A DNA stretch of 5,295 bases from Roseimaritima sp. (lineage in GTDB: Bacteria; Planctomycetota; Planctomycetia; Pirellulales; Pirellulaceae). Each line of letters starts with the position of its first letter. Positions within the stretch are counted from its first letter, which is position 1. Location of the stretch: assembly GCA_007124075.1 (NCBI GenBank), contig SLFV01000016.1:1-5295 (forward strand). The letters are read 5' to 3'. A model generated the notes under the pieces. It had not been told where the DNA came from. It ran no database searches and saw only the letters and a list, made by a program, of their open reading frames with translations. Shown piece by piece: positions 1 to 5,295 of this stretch. Both the position numbers and the translations under genes were made by a program.

Positions 1-1
1 A

Positions 2-286
2 GATGCGGTCACGTTGCAAGACGGACGCCACGTGTTGGTTTACAACCATACGAGCAAGGGTCGCAGTCCGCTGAACATTGCGATCAGTGAAGATGGGAAA
101 CAGTGGCACGCCGCCGCAGTTTTAGAAAATGAACCGGGCGAATACAGCTATCCGGCTGTGATTCAAGGACGTGACGGAATGCTGCACGTGTCGTATACAT
201 GGAAACGTCAACGCATTAAACATGTCGTTGTCGACCCGGCGCAGTTGCGCGGTACGCCGATGGAAAATGGAACCTGGCCGGAATGA
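2..286 (+). CDS. Sialidase-like (BNR repeat) protein, C-terminal fragment
   Basis: Only the last 94 codons lie in the window; the frame is open to the left edge, so the gene begins outside it and the in-frame TTG at 14 is an internal Leu codon. The visible protein is hydrophilic and beta-rich. It carries an Asp-box-like motif, SEDGKQW (S-x-D-G-x-x-W), followed by the stretch EPGEYSYPAVIQ and then SYTWKRQRIKHVVVDP. That order (Asp box, 'YSYPAVIQ', 'YTWKRxxIKHVV') is what I associate with the last blade of BNR_2/sialidase-family beta-propellers, which are abundant in planctomycetes, are usually exported, and are thought to act on glycans. No catalytic residues can be judged because the earlier blades are missing, so neuraminidase activity is not shown. 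It ends in TGA and faces the FHA-like gene convergently. Family assignment is fairly secure, substrate unknown. Confidence 0.8.
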   Translation, partial: DAVTLQDGRHVLVYNHTSKGRSPLNIAISEDGKQWHAAAVLENEPGEYSYPAVIQGRDGMLHVSYTWKRQRIKHVVVDPAQLRGTPMENGTWPE

Positions 287-443
287 ATAGGGGATGATTC
301 GTCGGTCGCGAGCGGAGCCCAGGACTGCGGTTTTCGCAGGCCCGGGCCCCGTGTCCAATGATCGGGAGTAAGGATCCCCCGGCGAACCATGGTTCATCGC
401 AAACCGGTAACTACCCGGACACTGTGTGGTCAAATAGCAAGAT
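287..443. other. Convergent intergenic region with clustered small inverted repeats
   Basis: This 157-bp gap lies between two converging genes and holds no plausible gene. It contains a short hairpin CTGCG-GTTTT-CGCAG (325-339), abutting the palindrome GGCCCGGGCC (339-348), then GTGTCC (351-356) matched by GGACAC (417-422), and inside that pair the perfect 12-bp palindrome GAACCATGGTTC (384-395). None has a following T-run, so a classic Rho-independent terminator is not evident. The density of nested symmetry suggests either a structured 3' end shared by both transcripts or a dispersed intergenic repeat. Confidence 0.4.
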
Positions 444-1022
444 TTACCTGGTTTCCAGTGTCCAGTTCAATCCGCCTAACGATTGGTGGGAACCCGCGTC
501 GAAGCGTTTCGAATCGTGAATGTCGGCATCCAGCAGTTTGGCTAGCCACTGGTCGTTCCGTCGCGCGATCACAATGCTTTGATCAGCCAATGGTGCATGG
601 ACATGACATGCTGCGGTAGGGCCGATGACTAGTGTGTCATCCAGCAGCAAGGCACCATCGACTGCAGGAGAGAATCGCACACGACCATACATCGTCAGGC
701 GTGCGGAACCGGAAAGCGGATGCGGTTTGCAAAACTGAAATTCAGTGGACTGCCCGCACCGAACGCGGTGCGAATTGCCCAGCACCGCAGTCTGGGAAAG
801 CTGGTGAGTGTCCACCCACGTTGGGGAATCGGCCGGACGCAAAGTGTAAGTGCCCGCTATTCGCTTAAATACCGCCGCTCTTGAGGGCAAATCGGCTTGG
901 AGCCGAATCCCGTGGGGACCGGTTTGTGAAAGCCCTCCGATCCAGACCCGGGGATCGGTCAACAACAGAAATCCGCCAACGCCATCAATCCACAAATAAA
1001 AACTTGACGCTTGACTGGTCAC
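444..1022 (-). CDS. Degenerate FHA-like domain protein
   Basis: A 192-residue protein from a GTG start. I prefer this start to the in-frame TTG at 1037, which has no ribosome binding site; the GTG has AGG seven bases upstream. The N-terminus (FYLWIDGVGGFLLL, about residues 8-21) is a signature I know from planctomycete FHA-domain proteins. A first FHA-like unit follows: RVWIGG at about 25-30, DLPSRAAVFKR at about 44-54 in place of the usual SRxH loop, and VRCGQSTEFQF at about 87-97. A second, similar unit starts near residue 120 with AVDGALLLDDTLVIGP and ends with GGLNWTLETR. FHA domains bind phosphothreonine. Here the Ser-Arg pair is kept but the usual His is Ala, so phosphopeptide binding may be lost or altered. 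No signal peptide is seen; it is probably cytoplasmic. It is the second gene after the lipoprotein, 57 nt downstream and probably co-transcribed. Role unknown. Confidence 0.72.
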   Translation of the reverse strand: MTSQASSFYLWIDGVGGFLLLTDPRVWIGGLSQTGPHGIRLQADLPSRAAVFKRIAGTYTLRPADSPTWVDTHQLSQTAVLGNSHRVRCGQSTEFQFCKPHPLSGSARLTMYGRVRFSPAVDGALLLDDTLVIGPTAACHVHAPLADQSIVIARRNDQWLAKLLDADIHDSKRFDAGSHQSLGGLNWTLETR

Positions 1023-1027
1023 GGTGT

Positions 1028-1032
1028 CGCCT
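1028..1032 (-). promoter_or_regulatory. Ribosome binding site of the FHA-like gene
   Basis: On the minus strand AGGCG lies at 1032-1028, leaving five bases before the GTG at 1022 (seven after AGG). It favours this GTG over the upstream TTG at 1037, which has no purine-rich stretch before it. The spacing is good but the match to the 16S rRNA tail is short. Confidence 0.4.
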
Positions 1033-1079
1033 GGCAACTTGCGGGAAATTCGGTTGCATCGTGTCAGTTCGCGGGAATC

Positions 1080-1454
1080 TTAGTGCAATCCCTGCTCTTG
1101 AAAACCCTGGGGCTGAAACGTTGGTGCGGTCGGTACGGGGTGAAATCGTGGCCAGGGCACCTGCCGTTGCTTGCGCTGAAACAACCAACCACCTCCCGGC
1201 CCAACTCGAAACTCCTCGTGACCGTCATCGGCCACTCCGTCGCAACAGACACGTTCCCCGTCCATCGGCGAAGAGGAGACGCGAGTATCGAAAAGCAGTG
1301 CCTGGTCGAGTGTCGGCAACGCCTGCTGATTCTCGGGAGAATGATAGCGGACGCTGGGAATGTTTAATCCAACACAACCGCTGGCGATCGTCAGAACGAT
1401 CCCCATGACGCAGAAATGCGACCTGGTCGACGGAATTGCTGGTTGTGAAAACAT
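1080..1454 (-). CDS. Small predicted lipoprotein of a planctomycete family
   Basis: A 124-residue protein. The N-terminus has Arg at 11, a hydrophobic stretch (VMGIVLTIASG, about 16-26) and Cys27 in the context A-S-G-C, consistent with signal peptidase II cleavage and lipid attachment; Ala at -3 is less usual than Leu. The mature part begins CVGLNIPSVRYHSPE (27-41), has a Cys-Cys pair at 70-71 followed by an acidic DGVADDGHEE stretch, and near the end VPWPRFHPVPTAPTF (99-113). The 'LNIPSxRYH' start and 'PWPRxHPxPTxPxF' end are a combination I associate with short planctomycete lipoproteins of unknown function. The ATG at 1454 is chosen because the later ATG at 1406 would leave a ten-residue signal with no basic residue; a GTG at 1466 is also possible. 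No clear Shine-Dalgarno is seen. The stop is in the same frame as the FHA-like gene downstream, to which it is probably linked in an operon. Confidence 0.68.
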   Translation of the reverse strand: MFSQPAIPSTRSHFCVMGIVLTIASGCVGLNIPSVRYHSPENQQALPTLDQALLFDTRVSSSPMDGERVCCDGVADDGHEEFRVGPGGGWLFQRKQRQVPWPRFHPVPTAPTFQPQGFQEQGLH

Positions 1455-1476
1455 AGATCGCTGCACCCACGATTCC

Positions 1477-1514
1477 CGGTATGGCGTCGCCATGAATGCG
1501 GCGACGCCATACCG
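1477..1514. repeat. Perfect 15-bp inverted repeat (stem-loop) before the lipoprotein gene
   Basis: CGGTATGGCGTCGCC (1477-1491) is exactly complementary to GGCGACGCCATACCG (1500-1514), with the 8-base loop ATGAATGC. The left arm itself contains the odd-centred palindrome ATGGCG-T-CGCCAT (1481-1493), so alternative folds exist. It ends 22 bases upstream of the lipoprotein ATG and so would fall within or next to its leader. No T-run follows on either strand, which argues against a terminator. It could be a REP-like dispersed palindrome, a leader hairpin influencing translation, or a protein-binding site. Confidence 0.75.
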
Positions 1515-1771
1515 ACAGCATACAGGCCCCCCTGCAATCCAGATAATCGGCATATCTTAACAGCAATCCGCAACTATTTTCCTTAATCAGCAAAAAAAAC
1601 GAGTACCAGTGCTCTTTTGCTTTGGCGACTTTTCCGGGAAAGTTTGGCAAATATCTCCAAGCGTCGGTTCTGAAACGCGAATAACAAAACCGCGACCGCC
1701 CTTGCTCCACAGCGACCGTCCAAACGATGGCCTGCAGGCGCCGTGCTTGCCCGTTTCAACTAATCGATAGG
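1515..1771. other. Divergent intergenic region
   Basis: This gap separates the lipoprotein/FHA-like unit from the divergent membrane protein gene and should hold both promoters. It is AT-richer around 1545-1620 than the flanking genes. I found no -35/-10 pair good enough to place a promoter for either gene. Apart from the terminator-like element at 1592-1618, listed separately, I see nothing definite in it; the open frames crossing it lack any recognisable protein character. Confidence 0.5.
1592..1618. terminator. Possible bidirectional terminator-like hairpin
   Basis: Eight A residues (1592-1599) precede GAGTACCAGTGCTC (1601-1614), which folds GAG/CTC and AC/GT around a mismatch, and TTTT (1615-1618) follows. 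Read on the minus strand the same hairpin is followed by eight T residues. The stem is short and imperfect, with a two-base loop if fully paired, and no known gene ends here, so it is at best a weak terminator, an insulator, or a chance match. Confidence 0.25.
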
Positions 1772-3007
1772 ATGAATGCTTTGCATTCCAGCACCGATCC
1801 GGCTGCGACCGGCGACGACGCAACCCTGATTCCGGCAGGGCTGGCAGGTCCCCCAGTGACGGAACCGGGAGGCGAAGCCCAGGGTGCTTTTGCTGCCGCC
1901 AACGCGGTTCTAGCAACGCTGGCAAGCTGGTTGCAGGGCACCACACGCTACGTATCGCTGATCATCCTCCTGGCGCTCATGACGGCGGTTCCTGGGTTAC
2001 AAATTCTGGTATTCGGTTACTTGCTGGAGGTCAGCGGTCGCTTGGCCCGAGGTGAGAAATTGGCTGCAAGTCTACCCTGGCTAGCATATGCCAATCGATT
2101 AACCCTGGCTTTCATCGCCAGCGTGTTGGTGACGCTGCCGGTTCACTTGCTGTATCATTGGTCCAGTGTTGCAGACCTAGTTGACCCTGGCAGCTATAAA
2201 GCAGCGGGTTTGCGATTTGGGGGCGATCTCGCCGCCGTAACAGCCTTCGTCTACCTGACTTGGGCATGGCTGCGGGGGGGGCGATTGACAGCTTACCTGT
2301 GGCCTGCACCTGGAAGGTTTTTCCAGCAAATATGGCGTCCGCAAACCTGGTTAACGGCACGCGATCAAGCTTGGGAGATGACGCTGCGGTTACATGTGCC
2401 TCAGTTGTTTTGGCTCGGCTTACTTGGGCTTTTGGGCACATTCCTTTGGATCGTCGTTCCGGCCGTGCTGATCATCACTGCGATCCGGCAGGGCGAGGGA
2501 GGGGGTGCCGGTTTGTTAGGGGTTGGGGCGTTCCTGCTGATGGGGGTTGGGCTGACTTACCTGCCTGTGCTGCAGACCCGTTTGGCCAAATCAGGAAGGT
2601 TGCGATCGATGTTTCAAATCCGATCCGCTCGTGAGGATTTTCGTCGGGCTCCGTGGGCGATAACGCTCGCCATGTTCGCGCTGTACCTGCTGGCTGTTCC
2701 GCTGTATTTACTGAAAATCGAAACCTTGCCGCCGGAGGTCCAGTGGTTGCCGTGCCTGTTGTTCATCGCGTTGGCACTTCCCAGTCGAATCGGCTTGGGG
2801 GTTGCGGTGCGTCGTTCTGAACGCTTACCCATTAGACCAGGGCTAGCGGGGATGTTTCAAAGAGCAACCGCCAGGTTATCGCAACCTATGATCGTGGGCA
2901 CCTACTTGCTGGCGATCTTCGTTTCCCAGTTCTTCGACGCTTCGGGCTTGGACACTTGGTTGCATCAACATGCGATCCTAGTCCCCGCACCTCTGATCGG
3001 TCGGTAA
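1772..3007 (+). CDS. Conserved planctomycete polytopic membrane protein, DUF4013-like
   Basis: A 411-residue protein. After a soluble, Ala/Pro-rich N-terminus of about 55 residues there are about eight hydrophobic segments: near 61-85, 110-130, 152-167, 211-238, 247-267, 293-315, 325-345 and 372-388. Motifs I recognise from a planctomycete-specific membrane protein family are VPGLQILVFGYLLEVSGR (73-90), WLRGGRLTAYLWP (166-178), HVPQLFWLGL (208-217), FRRAPWAITLA (290-300), PLYLLKIETLPPEVQWLP (310-327) and the ending LHQHAILVPAPL (397-408). Similarity to DUF4013 is a remembered resemblance, not a tested match. No catalytic motif is visible and the function is unknown. The ATG at 1772 is chosen; an in-frame ATG at 1727 would add 15 residues (MACRRRACPF...) that look like non-coding leader. 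Neither has a strong ribosome binding site. A run of eight G at 2274-2281 lies in the coding sequence, but family motifs continue in frame on both sides, so the gene is intact. It is divergent from the lipoprotein gene and not in an obvious operon. Confidence 0.8.
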   Translation: MNALHSSTDPAATGDDATLIPAGLAGPPVTEPGGEAQGAFAAANAVLATLASWLQGTTRYVSLIILLALMTAVPGLQILVFGYLLEVSGRLARGEKLAASLPWLAYANRLTLAFIASVLVTLPVHLLYHWSSVADLVDPGSYKAAGLRFGGDLAAVTAFVYLTWAWLRGGRLTAYLWPAPGRFFQQIWRPQTWLTARDQAWEMTLRLHVPQLFWLGLLGLLGTFLWIVVPAVLIITAIRQGEGGGAGLLGVGAFLLMGVGLTYLPVLQTRLAKSGRLRSMFQIRSAREDFRRAPWAITLAMFALYLLAVPLYLLKIETLPPEVQWLPCLLFIALALPSRIGLGVAVRRSERLPIRPGLAGMFQRATARLSQPMIVGTYLLAIFVSQFFDASGLDTWLHQHAILVPAPLIGR

Positions 3008-3211
3008 ATCAACCTCGGCGTGTGCGCCCCAGCAAACTCTGCTGCATCGCGTCAAAGGCACTGTGAAGGACGCAGGTGGGCTATTCTTGCCTGGCCATCA
3101 GCGAAGATGAACACGTTTGGTATCGTATGCCATTGGCTTGATTATCACGAAAACGCCGGGCGGCACCGGGTCCCTCACCGCAATGTTGATGTCAACAAGA
3201 ATGATTTTAAT
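3008..3211. other. Convergent intergenic region, nothing definite
   Basis: A 204-bp gap between the 3' ends of the membrane protein gene and the ABC-associated gene. I found only weak symmetry: GCCG/CGGC around 3160-3170 and a GTTG-ATGT-CAAC hairpin at 3184-3195, followed on the plus strand by AT-rich sequence. A terminator for either gene is expected here, but none is convincing. Open frames entering it are antisense extensions of the neighbouring gene. Confidence 0.4.
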
Positions 3212-4957
3212 TTACTCTTTCTCGACGGACACATCGTCGGCGACTTCAGCTTGGGTATCCAGCGATTTCTCGGGGTCCGCAACCGGTTCCTCCTGTGCCT
3301 GCGAAACCGCTCCACTGGCCTCGCGGATCATTTGCTGAAAGTCCAGTTCCACCACATTCTGTTTGCCCGGTCGTTCCGCCTGACTTTGCTGCTGAACCAT
3401 TTCCTCATACTCCTCAGGCGACACCGCGTCCGAAAACAGATAATCAGCAAAGGTCCTTAACGGAAAATTCTCAGGGAATTCCTCGCTATCAATTGCCCGC
3501 TGATATCGTTTCAATGAATCTTTCAGGTCCTCGGCTGCGACGTCATACATCAAAACCGGGAACTGCTCGAATACCTCAGCCCACTTCCCCCACGCCAGTT
3601 CGTATTTCTCGATCGCCTGATCCAATTCAGCATCCTCATTCAAACGATCGGCTTCGTAAACCAACGTACGTGCTTCGATCATCAGTGGCGTCTGTTCGGC
3701 CTGCGTGCGGGTTTCCCAGTAATCGTAATTGACCTGGTCCCGATAACCTTGCACCTTCGTCAAGCGTCGCCGGGTTTGCTCTAACTCATTGGCCAGTTCC
3801 ATCGCGCGAATTTTAATGTCCGGAGGGGCCCGCCGCGCTACCTCCATGCCCGAGGGGTTAATGGACAGGTTGGCAATGCCAGCAAGCTCATACTGGCGTT
3901 GCGTCCGTTCTGCCACGGGGGTCTCCAACGCCTCGCGTTGTTCCTCGCTTAACTGAGCGATCCGCTCGTCCCGCATTTGCACCCGCAGCGAATCTGTCAA
4001 CTCATCAAACTCGCTCTGCAAATCCTCCATCCGTCGCCGCATTTCATCCAGCGTTCGCAAGCGAATACTAAATTCTTCTGTCGTTGGAATCAGTTCATCA
4101 CCATACGCCAACCACCCGCTATAACCACGCTGCCATGCCCGCTGAGCTGCGTCGCCAAACTCCCCTTCCTCCTCGATCGCCACCGCATGATTGATTAACC
4201 ACTTGGGACCCGTCTCGTAGTAGTGCAGTGGCGTCTTCCGTCGTAGTGGAACCCCGCCCTCGCGAGTCAAGCGGTAGCCGCGGTTGAACCACTGACGACC
4301 AACCAGCCAGTTGTCAGGTTTACGGTCGGGTCCTAGCGATTCGCTGCCGTCAATATCGATCCCCTCGGCCCGGATTCGGGCATGGTAAGAGGTATCGTCG
4401 GCGAACAGACGCCGAAACTGTCTTTTCTCATCGGCCACCCCAATTTTGTTTCCATAGTACCAGCCCGTGTGCCACAGCAGTACCGGGGATTTGCGATTCT
4501 GCCGGACCCCTTCGACCAAATATTCGGTGCCGCCGACGACCCATTCATAACGCTGACGGTAATCATCGAATTCGCTGGATACGTTGTAAGCCATATTGTG
4601 GGCCTGGAATTCCCAAACCTTTTCGAAGTGTGGTTGTAGCAAAGCGATATTGTTGAGCGTTGCTCGCAAACGATCCCACTCGTGGTGCACCTTATGTTCG
4701 TGAGCCTTGTTCCATAGCAAACTTGCCGCAATCCCGCGCAAACCCAGAGTGGACAGCTTCATGGTCTCACTAGCGGGATTGATTTCGCCTAGGTCCGCTT
4801 CGGAGATTTGGAATTCGTCACGCATTTGCGTCAGCTGACCGCCACCGCTTTCACCCCCGCCGCCACTGGGCTGCCCCAATAGAAATAACGGAAATAACAT
4901 CAGTATCAATACCGCCAGGTAGATCAGCTTATTGCCCAAACCTTGTGAAAAATTCAC
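3212..4957 (-). CDS. Membrane-anchored TPR-like accessory protein of an ABC transporter
   Basis: A 581-residue protein. Lys10 precedes one transmembrane segment (about 11-28), then a Gly/Ser linker (31-40) and a large hydrophilic, mainly helical body. With a basic N-terminus before the only membrane segment, the body should lie outside the cytoplasmic membrane. Residues 66-185 are the most family-like: MKLSTLGLRGIAASLLWNKA, then ATLNNIALLQPHFEKVWEFQ, NVSSEFDDYRQRYEWV, and LLWHTGWYYGNKIG with ADEKRQFRRLF. These resemble the helical repeats of a protein I know only from planctomycetes, annotated hypothetical or TPR-like. Residues about 300-345 and 382-410 are charged and likely coiled coil; the last 60 are acidic and disordered. 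The GTG at 4957 overlaps the permease stop and has GGGAG eight bases upstream, so it is preferred to the TTG at 4984, which would give 590 residues and a 31-nt overlap. Function inferred from coupling: a periplasmic partner of the transporter. No enzymatic motif is visible. Confidence 0.82.
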   Translation of the reverse strand: MNFSQGLGNKLIYLAVLILMLFPLFLLGQPSGGGGESGGGQLTQMRDEFQISEADLGEINPASETMKLSTLGLRGIAASLLWNKAHEHKVHHEWDRLRATLNNIALLQPHFEKVWEFQAHNMAYNVSSEFDDYRQRYEWVVGGTEYLVEGVRQNRKSPVLLWHTGWYYGNKIGVADEKRQFRRLFADDTSYHARIRAEGIDIDGSESLGPDRKPDNWLVGRQWFNRGYRLTREGGVPLRRKTPLHYYETGPKWLINHAVAIEEEGEFGDAAQRAWQRGYSGWLAYGDELIPTTEEFSIRLRTLDEMRRRMEDLQSEFDELTDSLRVQMRDERIAQLSEEQREALETPVAERTQRQYELAGIANLSINPSGMEVARRAPPDIKIRAMELANELEQTRRRLTKVQGYRDQVNYDYWETRTQAEQTPLMIEARTLVYEADRLNEDAELDQAIEKYELAWGKWAEVFEQFPVLMYDVAAEDLKDSLKRYQRAIDSEEFPENFPLRTFADYLFSDAVSPEEYEEMVQQQSQAERPGKQNVVELDFQQMIREASGAVSQAQEEPVADPEKSLDTQAEVADDVSVEKE

Positions 4958-4970
4958 GCCGCGATCTCCC
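4954..4970 (-). promoter_or_regulatory. GTGA stop/start overlap with ribosome binding site
   Basis: On the minus strand GGGAG (4970-4966) is followed by eight bases and then GTGA, in which GTG (4957-4955) starts the accessory protein and TGA (4956-4954) ends the permease. This is the usual signature of translational coupling and fixes the start of the downstream gene. Confidence 0.75.
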
Positions 4971-5295
4971 GTGTCTTCAGACAAAAATAACTAATAAAAA
5001 ACGCCAGCAGCACGTAAGCCAAAGTTGCGGTGGCGTGGCGGGCCAACAGGCTGCCGAAGATATCGAACCCGCTGGCTGCGTATTCTGCCGTCGCCAACAT
5101 TTTGGGCAGATTGGGCAGCGATGTCGCCACCACATCCAAAGCGTACACGAATACAAAATCAATTCCTTTGACCACGCGGCTGGTGATCGCATCGACGTCC
5201 AGATCGGTTGTCATTGAATCCTGTCGTGCGGTGCGGATCAGTGATTCGATTGGACCACCCCCCATCGCTTGATTGGTGTCCAGATAATACCGCAC
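4954..5295 (-). CDS. ABC-2-type transporter permease, C-terminal fragment
   Basis: The last 113 residues of a protein whose frame is open to the right edge; the GTG at 5295 is just an internal Val codon. The fragment contains a soluble stretch (YYLDTNQAMGGGPIESLI, then DSMTTDLDVDAITSRVVKG), a hydrophobic segment around IDFVFVYALDVVATSL, a link through LPKMLATAEYAASGFDIFGSLLA, and a final membrane helix ATATLAYVLLAFFISYF followed by CLKTREIAA. A last membrane helix closed by a short basic 'LKTREIA' tail is what I expect at the end of ABC-2-family permeases of planctomycetes. The ATP-binding subunit would be expected upstream, outside the window. It is translationally coupled to the 581-residue accessory protein. 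Substrate unknown. The permease call rests on the tail and context only, so confidence is moderate. Confidence 0.62.
   Translation of the reverse strand: MRYYLDTNQAMGGGPIESLIRTARQDSMTTDLDVDAITSRVVKGIDFVFVYALDVVATSLPNLPKMLATAEYAASGFDIFGSLLARHATATLAYVLLAFFISYFCLKTREIAA

Noticed and set aside
384..395. GAACCATGGTTC as a transcription factor operator
   Set aside because: It lies between the 3' ends of two convergent genes, where a promoter operator is unlikely; kept only as part of the inverted-repeat cluster.
122..433. Minus-strand frames in the first convergent gap
   Set aside because: They extend antisense into the sialidase gene and encode Arg/Pro/Ser-rich sequence; the inverted repeats in the gap explain the region better than a protein.
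1038..1082. Possible read-through fusion of lipoprotein and FHA-like protein, as both are in the same frame with one TAA between them
   Set aside because: The 14 codons after the stop (DSRELTRCNRISRK) look like non-coding sequence, a ribosome binding site precedes the FHA-like GTG, and a lipid-anchored exported protein fused to an FHA-like domain makes little sense.
881..1408. Plus-strand open frame antisense to the FHA-like and lipoprotein genes (175 codons)
   Set aside because: Arg-rich composition, no domain-like pattern, and it lies opposite two better supported genes.
1225..1710. Open frame on the minus strand covering the lipoprotein 5' region and the spacer (161 codons)
   Set aside because: It overlaps the lipoprotein in another frame, runs through the inverted repeat, and its Arg/Ser/Cys-rich translation has no recognisable motif, whereas the lipoprotein frame has a signal peptide and family motifs.
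1587..1946. Minus-strand open frame opposite the start of the membrane protein gene
   Set aside because: Pro/Arg/Ser-rich low-complexity translation typical of antisense reading; the plus-strand frame has clear membrane segments and conserved motifs.
3020..3460. Plus-strand open frame in the convergent gap running into the 581-residue gene
   Set aside because: More than half is antisense to a well supported gene, and the part in the gap has no start signal or recognisable motif.
1..5295. CRISPR arrays, tRNA or rRNA genes, insertion sequences
   Set aside because: No regularly spaced direct repeats, no cloverleaf or conserved rRNA segments, and no transposase-like frame were seen on either strand.

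Overview
The window looks like chromosomal DNA of a planctomycete, probably a Rhodopirellula-like member of the Pirellulaceae. This rests on moderate GC, loose gene packing, and five proteins whose motifs I recognise as typical of planctomycete families: a BNR sialidase tail, an FHA-like 'WIDGVGGF' protein, a small 'LNIPSVRYH' lipoprotein, a polytopic membrane protein ending 'HQHAILVPAPL', and an ABC-2 permease coupled to a TPR-like membrane-anchored protein. No database search was possible, so family names come from remembered motifs.

Layout, left to right. (1) 2-286, plus strand: C-terminal end of a sialidase/BNR-repeat protein cut by the window edge. (2) 287-443: a convergent gap with several small inverted repeats and no gene. 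(3) 1454-444, minus strand: a two-gene unit of a small lipoprotein followed by a degenerate FHA-like protein, 57 nt apart. A perfect 15-bp inverted repeat (1477-1514) sits just upstream of the lipoprotein start. (4) 1515-1771: a divergent, gene-free spacer containing an A8 tract and a weak terminator-like hairpin. (5) 1772-3007, plus strand: a conserved membrane protein with about eight transmembrane segments. (6) 3008-3211: a convergent gap without a convincing gene or terminator. (7) 5295-3212, minus strand: the end of an ABC-2-type permease whose stop overlaps the start of a 581-residue membrane-anchored helical protein (GTGA overlap with a good ribosome binding site).

Functionally, the permease and the 581-residue protein almost certainly form one translationally coupled operon, so the latter is probably an accessory part of that ABC transporter with most of its mass outside the cytoplasmic membrane. 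The lipoprotein and FHA-like protein form a second putative operon of unknown role. I found no RNA gene, CRISPR array, transposase or prophage gene. The points most worth a second look are the inverted repeat at the lipoprotein leader, the degenerate FHA-like architecture, and the coupled permease/accessory protein pair.
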